Positions 24,801-41,013 of a stretch of 64,000 bases of DNA are shown here, piece by piece (positions within the stretch are counted from its first letter, which is position 1; each line of letters begins with the position of its first letter). Origin of the DNA: Paramecium octaurelia (Eukaryota > Ciliophora > Oligohymenophorea > Peniculida > Parameciidae); assembly GCA_905182995.1 (NCBI GenBank), contig CAJJDP010000043.1:310001-374000 (forward strand), given 5' to 3'. A program made the position numbers and the translations under genes. Under the pieces are notes generated by a model, which was not told where the DNA came from, did no database searches, and was given only the letters and a program-made list of their open reading frames with translations.

Positions 24801-27800
24801 TCATCAGTCAAGGTGTCATTAGAAATTGATTACAATTTGCGAATGTTCCTAATTAGTAATTTTATTATAGATTGATTAAGAATGTGTGGTTGTTGTTCGT
24901 AGACTTTTTCCAATAGATTATTGATACTCTTTATATTTGGGATGTCTTTGTTTTTAATGAAAATGGTGCTCATCTAATCAATTACATAGCAGACAGTATT
25001 CCACAAAGTAGGAATTTTATAGACAACACAAGGTAAGCGAGATACACACTGTTTCTATTGGTAGATTGGCAAGGCTTCTCCATTGAAATAGTACTCACAA
25101 TAGACATTCTTTTAATTTAGTATGATAGGAGATAGTCTGCCTCTTGTTTCCTTGCCACTGCTTATGGTGTAAAAGTCGTTGATACCCAATCGATCTTTAT
25201 AGAAATTGATGCCCGAACATGTGCATAGAGTTGCATCGTTGTTGAATACAATAGCCAAACCAGCAATATCTAAGTCAGAATTCAGTTCTAAAGGTTTCTT
25301 ATGAGATTTGAATAAATCCAAAAATAATTTGTTTTTATTGACAAATTAGTTAATCTATTCAAATGACTTAGACAACCAACCGAATATTAGTTCAGGTTAC
25401 TACAAAAATTGATTTAGTTTCTGATTTATCTTAGTATTCTCATCAATCAATTATTCAGTAAGCCAGCCATTAATGCATGAACCTTCAAATTACATTGCCA
25501 ATTACAAATAGATGATAGGATCAACATTGATAGTTTGACTCAACAGAATGTACAATTATCTGGCTTATTTGCTGAGTTCTAAGTCTAATTCTCTGTTGTA
25601 TTCTTTTAAGATTGTCTCTTATTGATATGCATTAGCATTTGGAGGAATATACAATTACACCTATTTAAGTGCACTGACAGGGAACCAGGTAGCATAGAGT
25701 TAGGAATTGTTAATATCCATATGTGTAATAAATATGGAAGACGATCTTTGATCCACGCCTATGATTTATCCACAAATGAAGGTTTGACCTTACTTCTTGT
25801 AATGTAAGTATTCCTTTGAGTATAACCATTCTGATGTTTTATCAATGAGTCTACAAAGAACATACTGTCCAGCTTGGACTTCTTCGATTGTTAATGTACT
25901 CCAGTCGTGGTTAGACTCAGGTATAATAACACCATTTGGCATTCTTTGATCACATACAATGTAGGCTATTTCCAAAGCTTTGTTTTGTTCTCCTTTTCTC
26001 AATTGCTATCTAATTTACTCAAAGAAGTCCTCTATCTCATATGGTTTCAAGGACCCTTTAACATAATCATATATTTTAGGTAGTATGTTCTTCTCCCAAT
26101 ATTGAACTAATTTCAACTCATTCGAGACTATGCAAGCCTCAGGCAATGACTACATGTAAGTGCTGCCAACTATGATTGTATTATCGACGTTCTCCACAAA
26201 AGGTTCAATCTTGCAATCTTCTTATTCAACTTACTATGGTTATTATAAGAATTTAATAGTCTTAGGGATTTCAATGGGGAAGAAATAATTGGGTGACAAT
26301 TTGCTATCAATCAATCGTTCCCATGCTTGGTTAAATTTGTTGTCTCCTTAATAGAGAGTGGCCAAATTTAATATCTTATTTACAATTCTCTCTACATTGT
26401 ATCCCTTCCATTCCAACTTACTTGCAATAATGAAGAGGTTTCTCAGGATAAATTTGTCACTCTCTTTGTCTATCAAATCTAGTACCTGTTCTTGAGTTAT
26501 CAATTAAGGGATATCCTACTGTATTAATTCAATTTCATCTAGATTCACGACCTGCAAGTTAAGTTTATCATCATTATTAGATAGTAACCTCAGTTCTTTC
26601 TATCCACAATAGTCTCCTCCAGATACAACATATTATTTATCATATGATTTGTGTTTCTTAATCTAAACTGGGATTCCAGGAGCTATCTGTATTAATTATT
26701 ATGATAGGATAGTAGTGTATCCAAGTTTGTAATACTTGTTCTCCCTCTTAATGTCTATCTATTGATGACACAACAATTGACTAAGTTCATAAATCAATTG
26801 GCCAACTATTTGCCCATTTACTATTTATTACGTGAAGGACGAACTTCGATTTATTTCATTATAAAAGTTGACACTCGTATTTCCATAGGGTAACAAAGTA
26901 ATGTAATCCATTCTAAACTCAAACGACTAGAAAGTGTAAACATCACAAACACTAACAGTCATCTATGATTTGCCACTTGTTGGTTATGGCTGAATTTGAG
27001 CAGGTGCTTTTTGTGGTTAAGATTTACCCTTGGGAGGTGCAACTTCCTTGATTGCTCCTAAGAGAATGTATTTATTTGGATCAGCCTTATTTTTGAATTC
27101 TTCAGATAAATCATTCATAGGTATGTTGGGCAAGGTTCCATTCAATGCTGATTGTATTAACTCAATTAAAACCTAAGCCTTTTGAATAGTAAATATTTCA
27201 CTAAATGGGATGCATCCATACACTGTTAATAAGCTTCCATAATTCTTTATTTCCTTAATATGGGAATGTATTCTTGTTATAAAGTTTCTCTATCTCAAGA
27301 ATGCTTGTTCATCTGGAAATGATTTGATGTCTTCATTTTACTTATATAATTCCTCATACAATCTTTCCAATTCTTAGAAATTCAAAGGTCTCCAATACTT
27401 CTTTATCTATTTCTTCACTCTGCCAGATGAATGCTTTTTATTATCAGATGGTCCACTCTTCATATCACTATATAAATTGCTATAATTGAATCCCCATCCC
27501 AGCAAATAATCCTTTTACTGGATCTCTGGCTAAGTCATTAAGACTCTTTCCAATAGTTTATATTACTATTGCTACTGTTGTCTTTATGATTGAAATTCTG
27601 TCTATTAAGCAATGACCTCCTATTGTTGAGTCTTCTGTTCTTCTCTCTTTTTCTCCTTCTCCTTCATTTCTAGATACTCCTAATAGGTCTAAGGCAACTT
27701 CAATTTCAAACTTGGAAATTGCTCTTCCCACCAATAGAGGATTTTCAACAAAATTGAGATTTCTTCTTCTTAACACAAATGCAATATCACTCTATACTAT

Positions 27801-30800
27801 TGATTATTATTCTGATCAGAATTGGTGTTTGATGAAGTAATCATCTTTTTTTACACGTTCACCAATTCATTTTATAACAGGGTATTAATATTCTAATTAT
27901 CAGTAACTTCATCCTAACACACCATGTGTCCTACCCTTTCTATTAATACCTCACTGAAACTTTACTCCTTATTTTCTTATAAGACTTTAATCTATTGCTA
28001 ATTGCAATTCTCATAGTACATCCACAGGTATTTTGGAGTGTACTTGATCTAATTAAGGTTCATACCACTAAAGTATTTTGAAATTCTAATAGCCAATCTC
28101 ATTGTTGAGGGAGTATTAGAATGGTGTAAGATGTAGAAAATCAATTTTACTAATGATGGAGGTACTTCTTAATTTTAATGAATCATCAAACAATCCAAGA
28201 TATTTGTAAGTAAGAAATTAACTCTCTTCACTCCTATTAGATCATACAATTTGGTCAGTAATCTACAATTAATTTCATCTCCCTGTAAGGATATTCCCAA
28301 TTCCTAAGACAAAATTTATATTAATTATTAAAGGATATCATCAGTCATCAGATTATCGGTTATTATGTACAAAGTCTCCTTAACATTGTTTAGAATATTT
28401 TAACTCAAAAGAGCAACAGATTAATACTGTTGATCCAAATTTACAAATGCCAAACTTAATAATCCAGTTATGATGATGTTATTTAAGAATTACTTGAATA
28501 TCGGATTAAAGTGAGGGTTGTAATCATGTTCTCTACTTTTCCAAAGGATGTTATTGTCCACTTAGAATAATTGGTTGATTTCACATAGAGTCATACAGAT
28601 GACTTTTAATTATTCAAGCAAGGTTCCATCGATTTGCTGTGTGATTGCTTAATTTAAATATGTGGCATAATCATTTTTAATGGATTACATAAGATAGTTT
28701 AATCTTTTGACTACTTCTTACAAGAGTATTTCTTTGATGTTTGAACTGGCAAATTCTATTTTATAGTTCATGACATCTTGACATAAGATGCCTCCACTCT
28801 AACCTTGGAATTCATTGAGAAATTTAAGAGAAGCAATTCTTCTTATGCATCTTCTATTGTGTAGGTCCATAACCTAGATTAGTGATTCGTTGACATTCTG
28901 TTATAGAAATAGAATGACAGACTTCACTGGAGGGATATCCAAGGATTCAGCAGAAATCTGATTCAAATTCACATTGTGAAGTACTTTCCATTTTTAATAA
29001 CTATCTAGCCATTGTCTGAACTTCAATAATTTCTAGCTGTCAATATTTTTGTCATCAATCTAATGAGAGAGTGATCGTTCGATTCCAAGTGGTTTTAATT
29101 ATTTAATGCTTCCAGAATCAATAGATTACTGGGATTTGATTTAAATCATCTACTATTAACCTACCAATTGTACATTGCTGATGTTGAATAGGATCAAGAT
29201 TCTCTTTTTGATAACTTACACAATATGTTAATAGGGATTGACTAGATCTAATTTTGACTCTCTGATTTTTGCCAAAATATTATTAAAGATCTATCTTAAG
29301 GATAGATTGGGATTGTTTTCAATTATTGTTAAATTTTGTTAGGTGCATATTTTATAAATCATTTCGCTATTACCTTCCAATCTCTTTTGGAGCATATCCC
29401 AAAGAGTATTTTCTATTTTCTCGTTGATTTGTGTCAATTTTTATTGTTCCATCATTTCCGTAGCCTGCAATGACATTCCCTCATAGTTTTATTAGTATTC
29501 AATCATAGTTTCCACTTCTTTGAGCATATAATTGATGACATCGTTCCTAGCTTCTTGCAACATGTCGATATGATGTTCTAGATTCAATAGATTGATTTCG
29601 TCCAATAATCCACTATGATATAATGTGACTAAAATAACGAGCATCTCTATTTGTTTGAATTCCTCAATGTGTGCTTTCATGGCTGACTTTTATTTGGCAG
29701 TTCTGTATTGAAATGAATCCGTGAATTGACTCACAATGGCCGAAATAACTTTGTAGAACTCTCCCTTCTTATCCAAGATCTACTGAAGGTACTTATTTTG
29801 TTGTTGAGACAATTGGAGAAGATCGATATTAGTTTTTTGGATTTCTCTCGCCTTGTAATTAATTGTGATGAGATCTCCTTTCAATTGTTGATATTTGTTC
29901 TTGAGTTGAGAATTGGCTCCTGCATTTTCATGTAATAGTGTGGCATCATCATAAGACATACTAGAGATCGACACCTGCCCCAATACTTTAATAAGATGTT
30001 TGTCGAATTGGAATCCAGATCTTCCATTCTTCAGAATATTCCACCTCAAGAGATGCTGATTGCTTTCTTCATTGGCTGTTCTGTTCTCGTTGAATCCCAA
30101 TAAGGATTAAATGTTCTCCAAAATTACCATATGTAAAACATTACTCACATGATAAGTGTCTCCGTACACTGGACGAATAGTAATTTTGAATCCCCATCTA
30201 TTGAGTGAATGCTCATTTCTGACTTATCCACTTGGACTGAAGTCAGCTTGAATCACATTGCCAAGCATCAGAATAGGTCGTTTAGTACTTAATTTACCTG
30301 AAATTCTATATGATACTCCCATTGGATCTTTCAATTTTGATTACTATCCAAAAGGTCCACTATGAGGAGAGTACCAAGAATTAATTGTTAAGAAATCATG
30401 GGCTTAATCACTTGAACATCTTGGATCAAAATCCACAGCCAAGGCCAATGCACCTGGGAAGTAGGTATCTTCAAAAGTCTACACTTTCTATCGTTCATAT
30501 GGGTGACTAGTCTCGAACACTTTATATCCAATAGGATCGATGCCTTGGGTTCGAGAGGGAGTTGTAGACAATTCAATGTTTTGGTTAATCTACATCAAAC
30601 TGGACAAGAGACTACAATCAATGGGACATTAAAGGACAGGGGATAAAAATAATTAGAGCAGGAAATGAGTCAGAAAATTGTGTTTGATTATTAATTCTTT
30701 GACTTCTTTGTTGGTTACTCCCAATTCGAAGACTTGTAATATATTGAATGCTAATTTGTGTTACACTTCCCATTCATTATCATCATTAAATGCCATATTG

Positions 30801-33695
30801 AATACCATGTTTAAGAATTGCCATTTAGTTAAGTCAGATTGAGTTGCCCATTCTTTAGCCAATATCCAAAATTGTTGATTAATTTGAGAGATGTCACAAT
30901 CTACGAAATAGCCCTTATTGTAAACCTTCTTGAATAATTTTGAACTCTAAACTGCATCAATTAACAATCTGGGCAATGGTTCAATCAGAAAATGCTAAGT
31001 GCCTTTTTTGTGGATGCATGATTTGAAATCTCCATCCAAATTAGCATTTTTGGATTTCAATTTCAATATGGCAGATTCTGTCTCTGGTTGAATGCTCGAA
31101 TAGGTAGACAATATTTGCTGTAATAATTGATTGTCTCCCAATTTCAGATACTGTAACTGGAGTGAATTTGAACACATAAAGAGAGTCCAACCTTTAATGA
31201 AGATGTTTCTTTGTAATTCACTTTGCCAATTTTATATCAGGTATTCCCCAATCTCCTTTAATAGATCGTGCACTCCGACATTCAACAAGATTGACAATTC
31301 ACTATATTGAACCCAATATTGCAACAGTTGAAGGTATTGAATCTTATGGAACTTCTTGAACAACGACCAAATCTGTTTCAATTCATCATATGTACCCTCT
31401 ACACAAAAGGCATAAACCTTTCTAATCTCCACTTCACTTCTTGAATTATCGATCGAGAGAAGCAATTTGTTTAATCGGTAACTATACTTGGATTTTTCAT
31501 TTTGTATTTTCTTGAGATCCTCTTCTGAGAAACGCTCAGTGAGATTTCTCAAATTCTTGAGCATTATTTGATATGCAACATACCAATCATTCAATCTCCA
31601 ATCCTAATCATAACGCTATTCTTATTATTGAAGTAGGAAGTTAACTACTTCTTCATCGAAGTTGGTGGCTGGAGTCAAGTTCAGATTTAATGGTCTATGT
31701 ATGAAATCAGATCCTATGGTCACTAAGGCAGGAAACTATAAATCTGTGGAGTTCCATTGAATGTGCATAACATAGAACCTTTTTGTATTGTGCTCATAAG
31801 ACACAATGTAATTGGGATTCTAATAGAATTCATTGAGGTATTTATTGACTGTCGTAATATAGGTGCCTTTAAGAGTCAAATTTGAAGCTGAGGGTTTTTT
31901 GGTTGTGTAATGATCTCTGAGATTGAATTCATCCTTAGACTGATCGAGTTCTTTTTCATCAGCTGGATCCTTAGAAAAAATCTTTACTCCAAATTCGAAG
32001 TAAGCAGTCACATATCTTCTATCCATGGTCCAAATGATATTGCTAATGATTTACGGTTATAAGATGGATCCCTCCTTACACCCGATGTCAGCACTGCTCT
32101 TTACCTATTTTGCTGAGATGTCAGTAGTGATCTCAGCCTAACACAGTAAGGTTTATTTTGAAACAGAAACGGTTGTTTTATTTCTCTCCTTCTCCCCTTC
32201 TTCAACCAACCATTGAGCAGCATTTTACATATCATTTTTATTCAGATTCAATGCTTTGCTAATCTCTGCCTTGCTGAAATACCCTTAAAATGACTCATAC
32301 AATTCAGCCAATAGTTTCTTATCAGATTCTTCTTCATTTTATACATTTCCTGTTGGTTTATTCAAATCGAATTCAAACAGAATGAAATCCATAATCTTGA
32401 TTGTGTTATCAACTGGTTGCTGTTCAGCCTCTTTCTTCTTTTATGCTCTAGAAGTGGAAGCTGCTGGTTCCTTAATCACTTTGGCTGGTGCTCCTTCCAC
32501 TTTAGTAATATTTAGTTTTCTTCCGATAATGAATAATTTCTCCCCATCTGTAATCAATGGATAATTCTTGTTTATTGCCTGCATTTGAGGATGCTAAAAT
32601 AGTTCTGGACAATGGAGAGTCATTTGACTCAAGGTCTGAAATGTGTCAGGACAAATGATATCCAAAGTTCCATTCTGCTGTTTCAGGTATAATTTATTCT
32701 ACAGGAATACCCATTGGACATCATCTTGCTTTTTCAGTGGTTAATGGAGATATATCTTACCAGCTATGGTTCCACCTTCTCCTGTGCCCACCTTGTACAT
32801 TCCACCTACTGGGGAACTCACCAAGATGTACAGGTAACATTAAGAGGATGTCATTGTCATTTGATGGTAATTTAACTTAGTGAATTGCTGTAATTAGGTA
32901 ATTGTGAATCCTCCTTGATCGCACAAGGATCTCATATAATGTAAGTGACGACTTTTTTATTGCAATCTGGGCAACTTTACTATTTCTCTTATATTTAAAT
33001 CACAAAGACTCAACATCTACTTAAACGTTCCGACTCTCAATGCATAATCGATCAAGATCTTTGACAATTGTTTATGATCCATCTCCTTTGCTAATCGTTG
33101 TAAATTCTTGTCGATGCTCTGTCTCGAGTAATCTGGCTCGTAGAAGAGAGACAATAGCTCTTATTTGCATAATGACTTGTGAAAATCTTCCAATCCCCAA
33201 GGCCATCTTGTTGGATTCGATTACAAAGCAGAACAGCTTGTTACTCCTTAACACTATTTAAACACTTCGTATGCGCACTCGTGATCTAAAATTACAGATT
33301 CTTCTTCTTACATTATGCCATTACAATGGGTCTCTCTATTTTGCTCTTGTTGATCTTATTCAGCATCATACTAGCCCGACTAAAGTATTCATTCCTAGAG
33401 TTCAAGAGACTCTCTGTCAAATGTCGAGATGAATGTTGTATCAAATTAAAATAATCCTATCTACTCTATTTACGATACTTCACTACCTTAATTTAATATA
33501 CGCCGATCTCGTGAAGTCTACTTGCTCCAGATAAGCATCAAACCCAGAAACCTCTTCACCCCTAGTTAAAGACTTTTCTGATAATCCATCCGTCTCTTTC
33601 ATCGACAACAAATATAACCAATCCAAATTCTCAATCAATAAACTCGGATCTAAAAAACTAAGTGATGTGCTTGGAATATGTTGCGGAAAACTCAT
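21875..33695 (-). CDS. Giant HECT-type E3 ubiquitin ligase with RanBP2 zinc finger
   Basis: About 3,800 residues, ATG 33693-33695 to TGA 21875-21877. Seen in order: an N-terminal region; a UBA-like helix set near 32200-32300 (FSKAEISKALNLNKN, AAQWLVEEGEKE); a domain near 30080-30560 starting ETSHPYE, containing PGALALAVDFDP and ending NRWGFKITIRP. That CUB-like pattern occurs in large E3s and ZZEF1-type proteins. Further on come long helical repeats; a RanBP2-type zinc finger (CEMCTFAHNFWDSSQCAICE, about 24262-24336); a Gln-rich coiled coil; and a C-terminal HECT domain. The HECT N-lobe has FLGILMAIAIRTATHFSLDL; the C-lobe has LKRHTRYSGDLNENSDRIKF and the catalytic Cys in ADTCFFNLELPNYSS (codon 22088-22090). 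It transfers ubiquitin through that Cys. The extreme 5' end could not be joined cleanly (in-frame TGA at 33389-33391); many tiny introns were not individually placed. Confidence 0.85.
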
Positions 33696-34344
33696 TAAAT
33701 TTATTTTTTTAATATTAAAACAACACGATCATTTAAATCTGGATATCAAGTATCTTTATAAACCCTGATCAATAGGAGAATATAAATATCTGCATCAAAT
33801 CACTTGAATAATAACGTGAACCAATAAAAGTACCTATAAACATTATTATAATTTTTTATTAAATAATTCTGTCCTATTAATCAAATTTCCTTTCAAAAAT
33901 TCACAAAACAACTCCTCCCATATTTACAACTACTACTGTCCATCACATAATCACATCCCAATTCCTGATAACATCGATTCCAACTCCGTAATTCACAAAG
34001 TGATTTTCGAGAATTCTGCATCGATCTTAATAGAATCACCCATACGATTAATGTATCCATTCACAAGCAGAATCCTGTTTAATTCGACTTAAAATCTGAA
34101 ATGTCATTTAAATTCCGTTGACTTTAAGTACTCCTTATATTTTTCATATTATTCGCTACTTTATAAATATTTTGACACTGCTTCCTTTCATTCGAACTTA
34201 TCATCAATAGAGATCAAGTTCGCAAGTACCAAATAAGAATTAATTCAGAAAATCTAAAATAATTTGTTTTTTTGCGCCAAAAGTATAAATTGTGGCAAAG
34301 TTGGTACGTAAAGTTTTGTTATTTATTAAAATAAATTAAATCAA
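33696..34344. other. Gap between divergent HECT and MCM3 starts; possible small Cys-rich spliced gene
   Basis: On the minus strand, 34107 down to 33893, ATG plus a possible 20-nt intron gives a product of about 65 residues with Cys spaced as in CELRSWNRCYQELGC and SSSCKYGRSC. Other frames and splices in the same stretch also read plausibly, so no model is chosen. A mitochondrial twin-Cys (CHCH/COA-type) protein is one thought, unsupported by a clear CX9C pair. Confidence 0.25.
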
Positions 34345-37202
<2,858 letters not shown>

Positions 37203-37203
37203 N
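37203..37203. other. Ambiguous base N at the repeat junction
   Basis: The only N in the window. To its left the sequence is RPS11 intron 1, to its right MCM3 coding sequence, so it marks a contig join. Confidence 0.95.
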
Positions 37204-38218
37204 TTACCAGATTCTTTATTGAGTAGATTTGATTTGTTGTTTATTATATTGGATGAAAAGAAGAAGGATATTGATAGAAAGGTAGCTGAAAGAGTTACAA
37301 AGAATCACAGATACAAGGGATAATATGATGAGGAAGAAAATATTGGAGATATCATTTAACCTATGGCTTAGATGAGTATCAAATAAGAGATTTCTCCTTT
37401 TGTTCAATAATCTGCCATCTATCATTCAAACGATCAAAAAGACCTATTGACATAATCATTCCTTAAGAAATATATCATGTATGCAAAAGAAAATTATCCC
37501 AATGTGATCTTAGATGATGAGGCAGCGGAGGAAGTGACTAGACAATGGACCAAAATGAGACAAAATGATTTGTTAGAAAAATAAATCAGAACTCAACCCA
37601 TCACTATCAGATCTTTAGAATCATTAATCAGACTGGCTTCAGCTCATGCTAAATTAAGACTATCTAATGTAGTAACCAAACAAGATGTTAAGATTGGAGC
37701 CAAACTAATGAAAATCTCTTTACAAATGGATTAAGATGAGGAAGTTGAAGACAATAAAAAACCAAGTGGTAGAAAGTCAAGTCTATAAAGACTTAAAAGT
37801 GAATAGCCTTTATCTGCGGGAAGATAAAAGATTGAGTCCGAATAACCTAAGTAGGAAGAACAAGAAAATCAACTTATTGTTAAGAGTGATAAGAAGAAGT
37901 AAAAATAGGATGATCCCAAAGATAAGGAAGCTGAGTTCCATTTATACTTGCAATAGGCTCATTCATAAAACATCACAAGAGATTAATTGAAGGCTGTCCA
38001 TAAGGTGTTGAGAGACTTCAAAGAAAAAGTATATTAATATATCATTATCTTAGCTTCATCAAGATGTTGTTGATATCGATATTATCTGGGGAGAACTGTA
38101 AAGTTAGAGTAGAATCATTATTGCTGATTATTTATAATTCTTAAAATGCCTTCTGGAATTGGATAAACAAGAAAAGGTCTAATTTGATGACAAGAAAAGA
38201 ACTGTGTAGTTATTATGA
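37204..38218 (+). pseudogene. MCM3: MCM3 3' fragment (right repeat copy)
   Basis: Repeats MCM3 from [13 protein letters not shown] to the TGA (38216-38218) with no start or N-terminus. Probably a duplicated contig end rather than a real gene fragment. Confidence 0.85.
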
Positions 38219-38560
38219 TTTTGGATTGTTTTTTTTTTCAAGCAAATTTAATCTATTTTTTTGTTCAAATTCATTTCCTTATTATTACATTAAAATTTAT
38301 ATCTTTTTTAAAAAAATATATAATGGCAGACGTCCAGACATAAAGAGCATTCCAAAAGCAAGAAGGTATCTTCTAGAACTCAAAAAAACTTTTGGCCAAG
38401 AAAACAACAAAAGGAGTTAGATATTGGAAAGAAGTTGGACTTGGATTCAAAGTACCAAAGGAAGCAATTGAAGGACATTACATTGATAAGAAGTGTCCAT
38501 TCACAGGAAATGTCAGTGTCAGAGGAGCCATCTTAAAGTATGATATTAATAAAACTATCC
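37204..38560 (+). repeat. Direct repeat, right copy (1,357 bp)
   Basis: Second copy of 35846-37202, beginning directly after the N. After 38560 the sequence continues as the rest of RPS11. Confidence 0.93.
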
Positions 38561-38857
38561 AAACAGAGGAATTGTCATCTCCACCAAAATGACCAGAACA
38601 ATTATTATCAGAAGAGATTATTTACATTATGTTGCCAAATACAATAGATATGAAAAGAGACACAGAAATGTTCCAGTCCACATCTCACCAGCTTTTGGAC
38701 CAGTCAAGGAAGGTGATATTGTTGTTTGCGGATAATGCAGGTATTCAATTCATTGATTTAATTCAGACCATTATCAAAAACTGTTAGATTCAATGTATTG
38801 AAAGTCATCCCTAATGAAATTATTGGTAACGTTAGAAAGCAATTTGTTTTGTTTTGA
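38323..38857 (+). CDS. RPS11: 40S ribosomal protein S11 (uS17)
   Basis: Small-subunit protein uS17. Starts [15 protein letters not shown], with the eukaryotic signature [15 protein letters not shown] 29-nt intron at 38538-38566 restores [20 protein letters not shown], and a 26-nt intron near 38741-38766 restores [17 protein letters not shown]. Length about 160 residues, normal. TGA 38855-38857. Confidence 0.96.
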
Positions 38858-38915
38858 TTTCATAAATCAATAGTACATTATATAAAAATTGATAATTTTC
38901 TTCAAAATTTATTTT

Positions 38916-40060
38916 TCAATCCTTAAATAATCTAAACCACTTAGAGTCTTACTAAGCTTAAGTACTTTATTCCTATTGAGCAATTCCAGGTGCCTTAACA
39001 ACATCATCATGACAATAATCAAAAAATCGTTCAGCCTCATGAGATCTGTCTGGATCAAGTCCAATCAATAACAAAAAGTCCACAAATTGTTCCTTGGTTA
39101 CTAAAAATTATATTGATAATTCATACTATATTTCTCTGGATTGGATTTGAAATTGAATTTCTTATGTTCTGCCCATAAATTGAATAAAGTGCTCAAATCA
39201 TAATTCTATTGATCTCCCTTATAAATAATTTTATTATATTTTCTAGCCTTGAGCAGATGGTTGATTGTCTTAAAAAATTTGAATAGAAATTCTTTCATTT
39301 TCTACTATAATACACTATTCTTACTAGATTTTTCAAATAAAACTCTTCTCTTTCATTTTTATTGAGCTTTTCCTTCTGTTTATCCTGTGGTACCACTTGC
39401 TGTTATTGAATGACTTTTGCAGATTAAGGTCTCTTCTTTCCCTCTTATTTCATAACTTTATTGATTCTCAAAGATTCGACATGAGTGCTCTTATCCCAAA
39501 TATCTGGGTGTTTCATTTAGGATTCAACTGAATTCTTTTTGAAAATCTTCTTTATATAAATATAAGGATTAGCTAGATGCTCTTACATTAAAGGCTTCTC
39601 TTTCTCTAACATGGGAGGAGGTCTTATTTTGAAATAAATCATACTTTAATTCAATTTTGTTTGCCTACAACACCAAATCCGCTTGAGGTTCAACTAGCGG
39701 ATCCTCTGGTTTAGGTCTCTACTTTTATTTCATCCTTTAAGCATACCATTCCTACTCCTTTTATTTAGCTTCATTTTTTATGATCCTCGGGTCTTCAAAT
39801 TAGTGTATTGGATTAATAATTCCCATTTGCAATTTCTATCTTTGAGATCCTTGAGTGGCTGTGATCTGTTTTGGTGGTACTTTGGCTTCATCTGAAAACA
39901 CAGGTGGTCGGTTATTAAAAACTTGAAGTAATTTTTCCTTCTATTCTTCAGGTGTCAACTTTGAATGCTCTATTCTTGCCTCCTTTTAATGTCTTGCATA
40001 AAGTGACAAATTCTAGTTGGAATGGAGCTAGGAATTTATATTAGAATATATATCAGACAT
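38916..40060 (-). CDS. Conserved-looking hypothetical protein
   Basis: ATG 40058-40060 (MSDIYSNINSQLHSNQNL), TGA 38916-38918; introns of about 22, 23 and 26 nt restore the frame. About 355 residues. N-terminal half is polar with short motifs (NRPPVFSDEAKVPPKQITAT, HVESLRINKVMKQEG); middle is basic. The C-terminal part is helical and reads like an EF-hand-type or helical bundle fold (TKEQFVDFLLLIGLDPDRSH). No family recognised. Its start codon is 16 bp from that of the divergent RING gene. Confidence 0.72.
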
Positions 40061-40076
40061 TATTATAATTAATTCA

Positions 40077-40538
40077 ATGGATTAGGCGTAGAATGAGGAT
40101 ATGAGACTATATCCTTGCAGTAATTGCTCAGAATAATATCCTTATTGTTTCCTTCCTGATCACTTAGAAAGTTGTCTATAAGAGAGCTTGTAAGTCGAGT
40201 GTCGATACTGTGGAGAGAGCGTACTGGAGAAATTTATGCAGAATCATTAATAGAATTGCAAAGCATATGCTTTGTAAGATACTGAGGATGATGTTTGTGA
40301 ATTTTGCAAAGAGAAAATATTTAAGAAATTTAAATAGGATCACTACTCAGATTGCCCATTGAAGCTAGTTGCTGACTCTTATTAATCCTATAAGGCTCAA
40401 GAATGCCCAATTTGTTTAGTAGAAATTGGACCTGCTGATCAAAAAGGAGTTCTCTAATGTTGCCATGTATTTCATTAAGGATGTCTATAAGAATGGCAAA
40501 AAAAAAGTTTAGAATGCCCAGTCTGCAGATATAGTTGA
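40077..40538 (+). CDS. RING-finger protein with N-terminal zinc-finger repeats
   Basis: Single uninterrupted frame, ATG 40077, TGA 40536-40538, 153 residues. N-terminal part has repeated C-x2-C...H-x3-C modules (CSNCSEQYPYC, HLESC, CRYCGESV, NHQQNC, CEFCKEKI, HYSDC) like TRAF-type or C2HC fingers. The C-terminus is a RING-H2 finger: CPICLVEIGPADQKGVLQCC, then HVFHQGCLQEW and CPVC. This is the layout of small ubiquitin E3 ligases. No membrane segment. Substrate unknown. Confidence 0.88.
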
Positions 40539-41013
40539 AAATTCAAATTTTCTATTGCGAAAATTTTATACTTTATTAATTTTTATTATAATTGATTGTG
40601 TGAATGCATCAAAGAAAGCAATATATTTTCATTATGATATGCAACCAATAGATATTTCTGGTTGTTTCTCTAATAAATTTGTGACAAACATCTTAAAATA
40701 TTCTCTATATCCCTGTTGACTCTATGAATTCCATACAAAATTAGAATGGTACTCCCTTTTTAAAATATAGTAACAAATAATGAATTCATTTTTTTAAGTG
40801 CTTTTACAATCAAAATGAACCTCAAAACTTTATAGAATTAAATATTTGACCAGATTAAAATTTGCCAACAAATTTTTGCATGCCTAAGTCCTAAAAATTA
40901 TTTGATAATCAATTTTAATGCGTAATAAATTGTGTATAATATTTTCTGTTTTTTTCTTTTGTCTTTTTAGAACTTTATGGTGGAATTTTTTATAAGAAAT
41001 TAAAAATTAATTT
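40539..41013. other. Intergenic, AT-rich
   Basis: No coding frame, RNA gene or repeat was recognised. Confidence 0.6.

Noticed and set aside
33893..34107. Small Cys-rich minus-strand protein, perhaps a CHCH or COA-type mitochondrial factor
   Set aside because: Several mutually exclusive splices are equally good and no true twin CX9C pair forms; kept only as a note on the gap.
37204..38218. A second MCM3 gene
   Set aside because: It has no 5' part and is an exact copy beginning at the N; treated as an assembly duplicate.
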